Positions 34,740-43,156 of a stretch of DNA of 64,000 bases are shown piece by piece. How positions within the stretch are numbered: position 1 is the first letter of the stretch; each line of letters opens with the position of its first letter. The position numbers and the translations under genes are program-made. The stretch comes from Chitinophaga alhagiae (GTDB lineage: Bacteria; Bacteroidota; Bacteroidia; Chitinophagales; Chitinophagaceae). Location: assembly GCF_003568665.1 (NCBI RefSeq), contig NZ_QXMH01000001.1, forward strand, positions 434,001 through 498,000, given 5' to 3'. The notes beneath the pieces are model-generated. The model was not told where the DNA came from, made no database searches, and saw only the letters and a list, made by a program, of their open reading frames with translations.

Positions 34740-34822
34740 AAATTGTATCGTTTTTTAAGTTTATGACACAAATCTACCACCACCCTGCCGGGGTAACAAT
34801 ACTGCTTAGGCAGGCATGGGGC

Positions 34823-34908
34823 TTTTACCGGTAAAATGGGGGAAATTGCCGGTGAAAATGACGAAGCGGTGCCGCTGCAAGCCGGTAAGGGGAAACTGCC
34901 GGTGAAAA
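34823..34908. repeat. two direct repeats with CCGGT cores and a palindrome
   Basis: Copy 1 (34828-34858) and copy 2 (34882-34908) share CCGGTAA...GGGGAAA-Y-TGCCGGTGAAAA, about 54 bp apart. TTTTACCGGTAAAA (34823-34836) is a perfect 14-bp palindrome. They fill the non-coding gap between the LiaF-like and flavin reductase genes, upstream of the former. Confidence 0.6.
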
Positions 34909-35002
34909 CACCAGAACGCCGGCACAAAGGGAAATGCACGACGGAGCATACCGGCAACAACCAACGCTTGCGCCTGTGCGGCAGGGAAACAGCAAACCGC
35001 CC

Positions 35003-35665
35003 CTATAGCTCTACTACAATGGTTTTGCCGCCCAGCTTCTCCAGCGTGCTTTTCAGGCCTGCCACCATGGCATCCGGCCCGCAAATGTAAAAAGGCTGGT
35101 CAAAGTCTTTGATCCGGGAACGCAGGTACACCTCGTCTATCTTGTGATTGTCGTACCCCGGTACGGCCTCTTCCGTAAGGGTGTTAATGAAATTGGGGCC
35201 CAGCATCTCCCGGAACTCATCTTCCAGGATGATGTCCGCTTTGGTCTTGTTGGAAAAAATGAGCTGGTTGCCGCCCAGCTGCCCGTCTTTCCTCAACTGC
35301 CTGAAAATGGCAATAAAGGGGGTAACGCCCGCCCCGCCGGCAATAAAAGTGCCCTCGCCGCGGTACTGGATGGCGCCCCACACATCGTGTATGCGCAGGC
35401 TGTCTCCCGGCTGCAGCAACCCCAGCTGGTTGGTAACGCCCTGTCTTTCAGGATAGATCTTGATGGTGAACTCCAGGTGGTCCCAGCTGTTCAGCGCCGT
35501 GAAAGTAAAAGGCCGCCGCTCTTTTTCCCAGCCTGGCTTGTTAACGGCCACCTCTGTGGCCTGGCCGGGTATAAAACGGTAACCCGCGGGCTTTTCAACA
35601 GTGAAACGCCTTACATTGTGGGTAACGGGGGTTACATCTAAAATTGGTACTATATGTTCTTCCAT
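35003..35665 (-). CDS. FAD-binding ferredoxin-NADP reductase-like oxidoreductase
   Basis: A 220-residue flavoprotein of the FNR superfamily: FAD-binding RRPFTFTAL (R-x-F-T variant of RxYS), NAD(P) fold FIAGGAGVTPFIAI, and a C-terminal CGPDAMV motif. There is no 2Fe-2S domain, so electrons pass to a separate partner such as flavodoxin or ferredoxin. It is divergent from icd with 114 bp between them. Substrate is unknown. Confidence 0.85.
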   Translation of the reverse strand: MEEHIVPILDVTPVTHNVRRFTVEKPAGYRFIPGQATEVAVNKPGWEKERRPFTFTALNSWDHLEFTIKIYPERQGVTNQLGLLQPGDSLRIHDVWGAIQYRGEGTFIAGGAGVTPFIAIFRQLRKDGQLGGNQLIFSNKTKADIILEDEFREMLGPNFINTLTEEAVPGYDNHKIDEVYLRSRIKDFDQPFYICGPDAMVAGLKSTLEKLGGKTIVVEL

Positions 35666-35740
35666 GGTCCCTCAGTTTATTCTTCTTCTAATTTAAGTTA
35701 ATTATCACACTTACGGCCTTCATCCCACCTTCAAATGTGT

Positions 35741-35748
35741 TACCTTTG
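35741..35748 (+). promoter_or_regulatory. TAnnTTTG -7 box of icd
   Basis: TACCTTTG lies 31 nt before the icd ATG, predicting a leader of about 25 nt. No clear -33 TTTG is seen at 17-20 nt upstream. Confidence 0.6.
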
Positions 35749-35779
35749 CGGTCAATAATTAAAACAACAAATCAGCAAT

Positions 35780-37045
35780 ATGCCGGCAGAAAAAATTCAG
35801 ATGATTGACGGGCAGATAAAGGTCCCTGCCCACCCTGTTATTCCGTTTATTATTGGCGATGGTATTGGGCCGGACATCTGGCGTGCCAGTGTACGTGTGT
35901 TTGACGCCGCTGTGGAAAAAGCCTACGGCGGTACGCGGAAAATTGAATGGAAAGAAGTACTGGCGGGTGAAAAGGCCTTCCAGGAAACGGGGGAATGGCT
36001 TCCCAAAACCACGCTGGACGCGTTGAAGGAATACCTGGTGTCTATCAAAGGCCCCCTCACCACCCCGGTAGGCGGCGGCATCCGGTCCCTGAACGTGGCC
36101 ATGCGGCAAGAGCTGGACCTCTACGCCTGTGTACGCCCGGTACGCTGGTTCAATAAAGTGCCTTCCCCGGTGAAACGGCCTGACAAGGTGGATATGGTGA
36201 TCTTCCGGGAAAACACGGAAGATATTTATGCCGGTATAGAATACATGTACGGAACGGAAGACGCCAACAAACTCCTGAAATTTTTACAGGAAGAGCTGGG
36301 CGTGAAACAGATCCGCTTCCCCGAAACCTCTTCCCTGGGTATCAAACCCGTGAGCAAGGAGGGTACTGAACGCCTGGTGCGCGCGGCCATCAAATATGCC
36401 ATTGAGCACAAACGGCCCACCGTGAGCCTCGTACACAAAGGCAACATCATGAAGTTCACCGAAGGCGGCTTCAAGAACTGGGGCTACGAGCTGGCCGCCC
36501 GCGAGTTCGGAGACCAGGTATACACCTGGGAACAGTGGGAAAAGACCAAAAAAGAAAAAAGCGAAGACGAAGCCAACCGCGAAATGAGAGTAGCACAGGC
36601 GCATAACAAGATCATCATCAACGATGTGATAGCCGACAACTTCCTGCAGCAGATATTGCTGGCGCCGCAAGACTATTCCGTGATTGCCACCCTCAACCTG
36701 AACGGCGACTATATTTCAGACGCCCTGGCGGCAGCCGTAGGCGGTATTGGCATTGCACCGGGCGGCAACATCAATTACGCTACCGGCCACGCGGTATTTG
36801 AAGCTACCCACGGCACCGCGCCCCGCTTTGCCAACACAGATACCATGAACCCCTCCTCCGTTATACTCTCCGGCGTTATGATGCTGGAATACATGGGCTG
36901 GAAAGAAGCGGCAGATATTATTGTTGAAGGCCTCAGCACCGCTATTATGCGCAAAAGGGTCACCATCGACTTCTACAAACTGATGGACGACGCCACGCTC
37001 GTGAAATGCAGCGAGTTTGCAGATGAGATCATCAAACAGTTATAG
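35780..37045 (+). CDS. icd: isocitrate dehydrogenase, E. coli-like subfamily
   Basis: A 421-residue TCA-cycle enzyme very close to E. coli Icd in outline: [17 protein letters not shown] with Ser103 (the phosphorylation-site equivalent), [32 protein letters not shown] and a C-terminal [13 protein letters not shown]. The cofactor pocket differs. E. coli uses Lys344, Tyr345, Tyr391 and Arg395 for NADP; aligned residues here are Arg349, Phe350, Ile396 and Lys400. NADP use is possible through the two basic residues but not certain. A hairpin separates it from a second IDH gene. Confidence 0.93.
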   Translation: MPAEKIQMIDGQIKVPAHPVIPFIIGDGIGPDIWRASVRVFDAAVEKAYGGTRKIEWKEVLAGEKAFQETGEWLPKTTLDALKEYLVSIKGPLTTPVGGGIRSLNVAMRQELDLYACVRPVRWFNKVPSPVKRPDKVDMVIFRENTEDIYAGIEYMYGTEDANKLLKFLQEELGVKQIRFPETSSLGIKPVSKEGTERLVRAAIKYAIEHKRPTVSLVHKGNIMKFTEGGFKNWGYELAAREFGDQVYTWEQWEKTKKEKSEDEANREMRVAQAHNKIIINDVIADNFLQQILLAPQDYSVIATLNLNGDYISDALAAAVGGIGIAPGGNINYATGHAVFEATHGTAPRFANTDTMNPSSVILSGVMMLEYMGWKEAADIIVEGLSTAIMRKRVTIDFYKLMDDATLVKCSEFADEIIKQL

Positions 37046-37054
37046 TTCATGAGA

Positions 37055-37093
37055 GGGTCACGAAATATGCATAAAATCCATAATTCGTGACCC
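37055..37093 (+). terminator. hairpin between the two IDH genes
   Basis: GGGTCACGAA (37055-37064) pairs with TTCGTGACCC (37084-37093), 10 bp perfect, followed by CTTATTT. A weak terminator; the downstream gene has its own promoter-like TATATTTC. Confidence 0.6.
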
Positions 37094-37168
37094 CTTATTT
37101 GAAATTCGAAATTGACTTTTGTATATTTCGTGTTTACTATCAGCACATATTAAAAAAACATTACATCG

Positions 37169-38401
37169 ATGTCACAAAAAATTAAAGTTGCAAACCCTGT
37201 GGTTGAACTGGATGGCGACGAAATGACGCGGATCATCTGGAAGTTTATCAAGGACAAACTGATCATTCCATATCTCGATTTAGATATCAAATATTTCGAT
37301 CTGGGCATGGAGCACAGGGATGCCACCAATGACCAGGTAACCATAGACGCCGCCAACGCTATCAAACAATACAACGTAGGTATCAAATGCGCTACCATTA
37401 CGCCTGACGAGCAACGTGTACAGGAGTTCAAGCTGAAACAGATGTGGAAGTCCCCCAACGGCACCATCCGTAACATCCTGGACGGTACCGTTTTCCGCGA
37501 GCCCATTGTAATGAAGAACGTTCCGCGCCTGGTGCCCAACTGGACCGCCCCTATCTGTATAGGCCGTCACGCTTTTGGCGACCAGTACCGTGCAACCGAT
37601 TTCATAGTAAAAGGAAAAGGCAAGCTGACCATCAAATTTGAAGGTGAGAACGGTGAGGTGATAGAGCACGAAGTATACCAGTTCAAGGGGGACGGCGTAG
37701 CGCTGGCCATGTATAACACAGACGAGTCTATCCGCGGTTTTGCCCGTGCCTGCTTCAACCAGGCGCTGCTGAAAAAATGGCCGCTGTACCTCAGCACAAA
37801 AAATACCATCCTCAAAAAATACGATGGCCGCTTCAAGGACATCTTTGAAGAAACATACCAGCAGGAATTTAAAGCCGAGTTTGACAAGGCCGGCCTCACC
37901 TATGAGCACCGCCTCATTGATGACATGGTGGCCAGCGCCCTCAAATGGCACGGCAACTTTGTATGGGCCTGCAAAAACTATGACGGAGACGTACAGTCAG
38001 ACACCGTGGCGCAAGGCTTCGGTTCTCTCGGCCTCATGACCTCTACCCTGGTTACGCCAGACGGTAAAACCATGGAAGCAGAAGCGGCACACGGTACCGT
38101 TACCCGCCACTACCGCGACCACCAGGCCGGCAAACCCACTTCCACCAACCCCATTGCCTCCATTTTTGCATGGACGCGCGGCCTGGAGTTCCGTGGCAAG
38201 CTGGATGGCAACCAGGAGCTGATCAGTTTCTGCCAGGCACTGGAGCAGGTTTGCATTGAAACCGTAGAAAGCGGTAAAATGACCAAAGACCTGGCCGTTT
38301 GCATCCACGGCAACAAGGTGGAACATGGTAAACACTACTTGTACACCGAAGAGTTCCTGGAAGCGCTTGACACTGCGCTGAAAGCCAAACTGAAGCAATA
38401 A
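37169..38401 (+). CDS. NADP-dependent isocitrate dehydrogenase, eukaryotic-like subfamily
   Basis: A 410-residue homodimer-type IDH of the group that includes mitochondrial and cytosolic eukaryotic enzymes: [69 protein letters not shown] with the NADP-binding Arg-His, and [15 protein letters not shown]. It makes 2-oxoglutarate and NADPH. It shares little sequence with the Icd encoded 123 bp upstream. Most bacteria carry only one of the two. Confidence 0.95.
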   Translation: MSQKIKVANPVVELDGDEMTRIIWKFIKDKLIIPYLDLDIKYFDLGMEHRDATNDQVTIDAANAIKQYNVGIKCATITPDEQRVQEFKLKQMWKSPNGTIRNILDGTVFREPIVMKNVPRLVPNWTAPICIGRHAFGDQYRATDFIVKGKGKLTIKFEGENGEVIEHEVYQFKGDGVALAMYNTDESIRGFARACFNQALLKKWPLYLSTKNTILKKYDGRFKDIFEETYQQEFKAEFDKAGLTYEHRLIDDMVASALKWHGNFVWACKNYDGDVQSDTVAQGFGSLGLMTSTLVTPDGKTMEAEAAHGTVTRHYRDHQAGKPTSTNPIASIFAWTRGLEFRGKLDGNQELISFCQALEQVCIETVESGKMTKDLAVCIHGNKVEHGKHYLYTEEFLEALDTALKAKLKQ

Positions 38402-38426
38402 ATCCGTTTATATAGCTGATATTAAG

Positions 38427-38457
38427 AACGTCCCGTCTGCCACGGGACGTTTTTTTA
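38427..38457 (+). terminator. terminator after the second IDH gene
   Basis: A 9-bp stem AACGTCCCG/CGGGACGTT with 7-nt loop, then a run of T. Confidence 0.9.
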
Positions 38458-38542
38458 TGGCCTTAAAATCCCGCTCATCAGAAAGTCTCCCGCATGTACA
38501 GGTACTTTTCTTACATTTAATCCGTCAAAACCAACACCATTT

Positions 38543-39673
38543 ATGAAAAAGACCCACATTTTACCTGCGCTGCTGCTGTTGCCTGCCCTGGCCGGCGCGC
38601 AGGTCACGTTCACCGTTAAAGGCAAGATTGGAACACATCATTCTCCCGCAAAGGCTTACCTCCGTTACGTGCAAGACGGCAAACCGGTTATAGACTCCGC
38701 CATACTGACCAACGGCGCGTTTGAGTTCACCGGCACTATAGAAGAGCCCGTGAAAGCCCAGTTATTCCTCAACTACGGCCCCGGCACCCCGCGCGCGGTA
38801 AGCTCCACCGAAAACAAGCGGCTGTATCTGGAAAAAGACCTGATCTACGTGGAAAGCGCGGATTCCATGAAGTTTGCCCAGGTGCGGGGCGGCGCGGTAA
38901 ATAAAGATAACATGGCCCTGGAGGCAGCAGTCAAAGCCAACAATGCGCAAGACCAGGCGCTGATGAACGAGTATCTGGCCAAACCGGAAGCAGAGCGAAA
39001 AAACAAGGACTTTATTGCCAGCCTGCAAAACAGGAGCAAACAGTACTACGAAGAACGCAAGATCATTCTTAAAAAATTCTACGAAACACATATCACCACT
39101 GTAGTAGGGCTTGACGCGCTGAAAGAGTTTGCCGGCTCCACGCCTGACTATAGCGAAATACAGCCGCTCTTTGCCAAACTGGCGCCCGATGTGCGCAATA
39201 GCAAAAGCGGCGTTAGTTATGCCGAGCGGCTGCAGAAAGTAAGATCAGTAGGCATTGGCCAGGTTGCGCCTGCCTTCACGCAAAATGACCCGAACGGCAA
39301 ACCTGTGTCCCTGGCTTCCTTCAAGGGAAAATATGTGCTGATAGATTTCTGGGCCAGCTGGTGCGGTCCCTGCCGTGCAGAAAACCCGCATGTGGTAAAA
39401 GCGTACAATGATTTTAAAGATAAGAACTTCACCATCCTGGGCGTTTCGCTAGACAAGCCGGCAGACAAGGATAAATGGCTGCAGGCTATCAAAGACGATA
39501 ACCTGACCTGGACGCAGGTTTCAGACCTCGCCTTCTGGAAGAATGAAGTAGCGCAGCTGTACGCTATCAGCTCCATCCCCCAGAACTTTCTGCTGGACCC
39601 GAACGGTGTTATTGTTGCCAAAAACCTGAGAGGAGAAGCCTTGCAAAAAAAGCTGGCAGAATTGATCAAATAA
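38543..39673 (+). CDS. TlpA-like thiol-disulfide oxidoreductase with DUF4369 domain
   Basis: A 376-residue exported protein: signal peptide (ILPALLLLPALAGAQ), an N-terminal DUF4369 beta domain (FTVKGKIGTHHS to about residue 110), a charged helical linker, and a C-terminal thioredoxin-like AhpC/TlpA domain with the active site Cys274-Gly-Pro-Cys277 in DFWASWCGPCRAENPHV and the cis-Pro loop SSIPQNFLLDP. Such proteins reduce disulfides in the periplasm, for example in cytochrome c maturation. It is flanked by terminators and so is probably monocistronic. Confidence 0.9.
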   Translation: MKKTHILPALLLLPALAGAQVTFTVKGKIGTHHSPAKAYLRYVQDGKPVIDSAILTNGAFEFTGTIEEPVKAQLFLNYGPGTPRAVSSTENKRLYLEKDLIYVESADSMKFAQVRGGAVNKDNMALEAAVKANNAQDQALMNEYLAKPEAERKNKDFIASLQNRSKQYYEERKIILKKFYETHITTVVGLDALKEFAGSTPDYSEIQPLFAKLAPDVRNSKSGVSYAERLQKVRSVGIGQVAPAFTQNDPNGKPVSLASFKGKYVLIDFWASWCGPCRAENPHVVKAYNDFKDKNFTILGVSLDKPADKDKWLQAIKDDNLTWTQVSDLAFWKNEVAQLYAISSIPQNFLLDPNGVIVAKNLRGEALQKKLAELIK

Positions 39674-39700
39674 TCTGAGATCATGCTATAAACAAGCCAC

Positions 39701-39730
39701 AGGCCGCTTCCGGAAGGGAGCGGCCTTTTT
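39701..39730. terminator. terminator between tlpA-like and L,D-transpeptidase genes
   Basis: AGGCCGCT pairs with AGCGGCCT across a 10-nt loop, then five T. It ends two bases before the convergent transpeptidase stop and probably serves both genes. Confidence 0.85.
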
Positions 39731-39731
39731 G

Positions 39732-41378
39732 CTACCGAAAATACCGCATCATCACCTGGTCTTCCCCGTATACATCTTCGTAGAACTGCATTTTGCCATT
39801 TCTCAGCTCGGCGGTGAAGTAACGGATATAAATGGGCAGCCGTTTATGCATGGTATATTGTTTCTGCTGCTCCGTGTACAGCCAGGTGCGAACGCTATCG
39901 CGGATGCCGGGGCGGGGGTCGTTACGCACCATGTACATGGCTAGGCTGTCCCATTGCTGCACCCGTACGCAGCCATGGCTGAGGGCGCGGTTGGAATTGC
40001 TGAAGAGGCTGCGGTTATTGGTATCGTGCAGGTATACGCTGTACTTGTTCATGAAATTGAATTTCATGACCCCCAGCGAATTGTCCAGCCCGTCCATCTG
40101 CCGCAATACGTAAGGGAAGTATTTTTTGCTAAGCCGTTCCCATTGAATGGTATCGGGGTTTACCACGTTGCCTTTGTGGTCTACCACTTCCAGGTTCTTT
40201 TCCGCCAGGTAATACACGTTCTTTTTGATCTGGGGCAGCATTTCCTTGAACACGATGCTGTAGGGCACGCGCCAGTAAGGGTACAGCACAAAATTGGTCA
40301 TCACGGAGTTGAGCACGGGCGTGCGCGTGCGGGGGGCGCCCACTATCACGCGGGATTCCAGCATCATGGTATCATTTTCCATCACGTTCATCCGGAAGGC
40401 GGGAATGTTCACCAGCAGGTAGCGGTCCGGCAGGGAATCCGGGAACTTGCGCCAGCGGTCCAGGTTCACGGCCGCCTGCAGCAGCCAGTCGCCCGGCTGC
40501 TTGTTGAGCGTCTGGATGGTACGTTTACCGGCAATACCGTCCGGGTAAATGTTAAACTCCCGCTGAAAGGCTTTCACGGCGTTTTTGAGGGGCATGGTGT
40601 CTGTTTCGGGAATGCCCGTGGTATCGTAATGCCCGCCGGCCATCAGGCGGATGGCAAGCTGGCGGCGGAACTGTGGCGTGTCTGCATACATTTGCGGCAG
40701 GGTATCCCACTGTTTGCCGCCGTATTGGTCTCTGTACAGCCGGATGCCTTCTTTCAGGGCCATGTACCCATCATGTACCGGTTCCTGCTGCTGCAGCAAT
40801 GCGCCTACATCTCCCGCCTGCAGCGCCTGCTGCAAAAAAGCGGTGAGAACGGTATCTGAAAAAAGGGAATCTTTTCGGAGGGTGATGCTGTCTTTCGGCG
40901 CAATCCCGAAATGCAGGTCACTGGCCATTTTCATAAAAGCGTCTGTGAGCAGTACATCCATTTTGGCCCACAGGGCCGCATCTTTCCGGGAATGTTCCAG
41001 TTGCCCGCGGGCGCCCTGCAATGCGGCCAGGTGATAACGGGCCGGCGGCAGGCCATAATTGTCTGCGTTGGCGATCCAGTCCATCAGGCTGTATACGGCC
41101 TTGTGCGTGCGGCCATTGTCTGACCAGAAAGCCGCTCCCTGATGCTGACGGTAGGCGTGCTGCAGGGCGCTCAGGCGGAAGGCAGGCACGCTGTCTTCCA
41201 TCAGTCCCTCGTTACCTCCCACATACTCCAGGCGCTCGGCCACCTGGGCGGCCACCACTTCATTCAGTTGGCGCGGGTCCCTGACGATCTCCTGTTGCCT
41301 CGGTTGCCCCTTTCTGCGGCCACAGGCAGATATGCCTATGACAATCAATATGATCCAGCCTGCTCTCAAGTAATTCAT
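39732..41378 (-). CDS. YcbB-type L,D-transpeptidase
   Basis: A 548-residue envelope enzyme that makes 3-3 cross-links in peptidoglycan. It has an N-terminal lipoprotein-like signal (ILIVIGISACGRRK), an alpha-helical scaffold domain, a peptidoglycan-binding helix region (LKNAVKAFQREFNIYPDGIAG) and a YkuD catalytic domain with nucleophile Cys470 in ALSHGCVRVQQW, preceded by VYLHDTN. The large insert before the catalytic motif is usual for YcbB/LdtD. It stands alone on the minus strand. Confidence 0.92.
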   Translation of the reverse strand: MNYLRAGWIILIVIGISACGRRKGQPRQQEIVRDPRQLNEVVAAQVAERLEYVGGNEGLMEDSVPAFRLSALQHAYRQHQGAAFWSDNGRTHKAVYSLMDWIANADNYGLPPARYHLAALQGARGQLEHSRKDAALWAKMDVLLTDAFMKMASDLHFGIAPKDSITLRKDSLFSDTVLTAFLQQALQAGDVGALLQQQEPVHDGYMALKEGIRLYRDQYGGKQWDTLPQMYADTPQFRRQLAIRLMAGGHYDTTGIPETDTMPLKNAVKAFQREFNIYPDGIAGKRTIQTLNKQPGDWLLQAAVNLDRWRKFPDSLPDRYLLVNIPAFRMNVMENDTMMLESRVIVGAPRTRTPVLNSVMTNFVLYPYWRVPYSIVFKEMLPQIKKNVYYLAEKNLEVVDHKGNVVNPDTIQWERLSKKYFPYVLRQMDGLDNSLGVMKFNFMNKYSVYLHDTNNRSLFSNSNRALSHGCVRVQQWDSLAMYMVRNDPRPGIRDSVRTWLYTEQQKQYTMHKRLPIYIRYFTAELRNGKMQFYEDVYGEDQVMMRYFR

Positions 41379-41534
41379 CCGGGTTACATTCTATGATTTA
41401 TGCATCTAATGTAGAATAAATTACAAATACCGTGCAGGATTTAACGGGATGTTCACATGGCGGTGTGTTGAACAGGGGCCGTCCACGGGGAGAAACCTCG
41501 GGGTTCAAGCGTGTCTGCCATACCATATCTACAT

Positions 41535-42917
41535 CTAACGGTGCAGGGCAGGATTGATCCGCAGGTACACCTGTGCGCTTAACGGGTTTTTGCCGTAAAT
41601 ACCGTGCAGGGACTGGTCTTCCACATTTACGGTGCCCTGCGCGCCTATAGAGAGGCTGGTTTTCCAGATAGTGGCCAGCGTGCGGGCATATCCCAGGGTA
41701 AAGGCATGCACGTTAAATTTTGCATGCGGCAGCTGGTCTTCCAGGTGAAGCTCATGTGTAGATTTCTCTACAAACTCATACCGCCCGTATACCGCATTTT
41801 TCTGCAGCTGCAGGTTGCTTTCCAGCAGGAAAGAATGCTCCTTGTGGTTACCGCTCTTGCTGTTGAGGCCCCATACCGCCGCGGAAGCAATGAAACTGCC
41901 GGGGTGGCGGAACTGCGCGGTGTGTATAGCCGATGCCGTGGTACGCGTTACGTTCTCATCCGGCTCCAGCGCTTCGGGGCTGTGTACAAACGCCTGTGAA
42001 AATTGGAGGGCCCACTGGCGGGAAGGGTTGTAGCTAACGCGGTAGGCGTAGCTGTCAAACAGGGGTTTGTCAAAATTATACCGGTCTTCGTCCGGTTCCC
42101 GGCCCGTAAAGCTGGAAAACTCCGCTTTCACCTGTTTGTACCGGAACCCGAGGGTGCCTACGCCAAAGGTGATATGCGTGGCATCCTGCCAGTGGTGGCC
42201 CAGCGGGGCATCCGGGTTGTTCATAGCGGATACGCGGTGCATGAACGCCGGCGCGCTGATGGCCGGTTCCCCCGGGTAGCCGAGGTAGGCGTATACGTCC
42301 AGGTCCTTATTGATCGCGTATGTATAACCCACGCTCAGGGCGGCAAACAGATCGTGCGGGTGCTGCCGGTCTACAAGAGGCTGACCCTGCCACGTTTCAC
42401 CGGACTGGAACAGCAGGGGGTACCCCTCACCGCCCATTACGGCCCGGTCAAAACTGAGCATTACCGTTGCGTTCAGCAGGCCTTTCCGCCCAATGCGGTG
42501 GTTCATCATGCCCATCAGCCAGTTGGGCGCGTCCAGCTTGGTAGCCCCGCGGGAGCCTTTGGCCGTAAAATCAGTAGATGTATAACGCAAGAAAATATTT
42601 CCGTGGAGCATAAAAGAGGTATTGCCCTTTTGCGCCATGTACATGTACATCGGCGTATTGTCTGTCAGCCAGCTGGTGCCGGAACCGTTGCGGTTCATGG
42701 GCAGGTTCAGGGAGTAGGCGCTGGTCATGTCATGCATGGCATGGCCTCCATGCATCTGGTGAGCGCTATGATCTGCGGCGGTATCCTGTTTCTCCGGCTT
42801 GTGCCGTTGATGTTGCGCCGTGTCCTTCTTTGCCCGCATGTGGTGCTCATGCTGCGCCTGTGCTACGCCGGCCCATATAGTTAGTATTACTAATAATGAT
42901 CCTGTTGACCTTTTCAT
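41535..42917 (-). CDS. His/Met-rich outer-membrane beta-barrel protein (putative copper-linked)
   Basis: A 460-residue exported protein. After the signal peptide, residues 20-65 are packed with His and Met (HEHHMRAKK; HSAHQMHGGHAMHDM), a likely metal-binding tether. The remainder is amphipathic strands with GNIFLRYTSTDF, VSYNPSRQWALQFSQAF and the closing VYLRINPALHR, predicting a porin-like barrel. The gene is divergent from the CcoI-type copper ATPase across a 239-bp region. A role in copper (or silver) passage is inference from composition and context. No named family is recognised. Confidence 0.75.
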   Translation of the reverse strand: MKRSTGSLLVILTIWAGVAQAQHEHHMRAKKDTAQHQRHKPEKQDTAADHSAHQMHGGHAMHDMTSAYSLNLPMNRNGSGTSWLTDNTPMYMYMAQKGNTSFMLHGNIFLRYTSTDFTAKGSRGATKLDAPNWLMGMMNHRIGRKGLLNATVMLSFDRAVMGGEGYPLLFQSGETWQGQPLVDRQHPHDLFAALSVGYTYAINKDLDVYAYLGYPGEPAISAPAFMHRVSAMNNPDAPLGHHWQDATHITFGVGTLGFRYKQVKAEFSSFTGREPDEDRYNFDKPLFDSYAYRVSYNPSRQWALQFSQAFVHSPEALEPDENVTRTTASAIHTAQFRHPGSFIASAAVWGLNSKSGNHKEHSFLLESNLQLQKNAVYGRYEFVEKSTHELHLEDQLPHAKFNVHAFTLGYARTLATIWKTSLSIGAQGTVNVEDQSLHGIYGKNPLSAQVYLRINPALHR

Positions 42918-43014
42918 ACTGCTTTGTTTATTTACAGCAATTTTTCTTTACAAATAACGACCGGACGAACCGGAGTATGCTTAACATCACTTTTCCCATG
43001 GTACCAGGTTTTTA

Positions 43015-43022
43015 CAAAGGTA
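43015..43022 (-). promoter_or_regulatory. TAnnTTTG -7 box of the barrel gene
   Basis: Minus-strand TACCTTTG, about 98 bp upstream of the barrel start, giving a long leader of about 90 nt. The two divergent promoters of this region lie about 125 bp apart. Confidence 0.5.
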
Positions 43023-43144
43023 GCCCTCTTTCCAGGCCGGTATCTTATATAATTATGGGAATGTGTTACAGGATTCCCTGCTACGGCTGATGAGCATCAT
43101 TTTTTGCCTTGACGGGCCTCATCGGCCGCCAAAGGCCGCGGGTC

Positions 43145-43152
43145 TACCTTTG
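43145..43152 (+). promoter_or_regulatory. TAnnTTTG -7 box of ccoI
   Basis: TACCTTTG ends 4 nt before the ATG at 43157, so the transcript should be leaderless. Confidence 0.6.
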
Positions 43153-43156
43153 GCGC

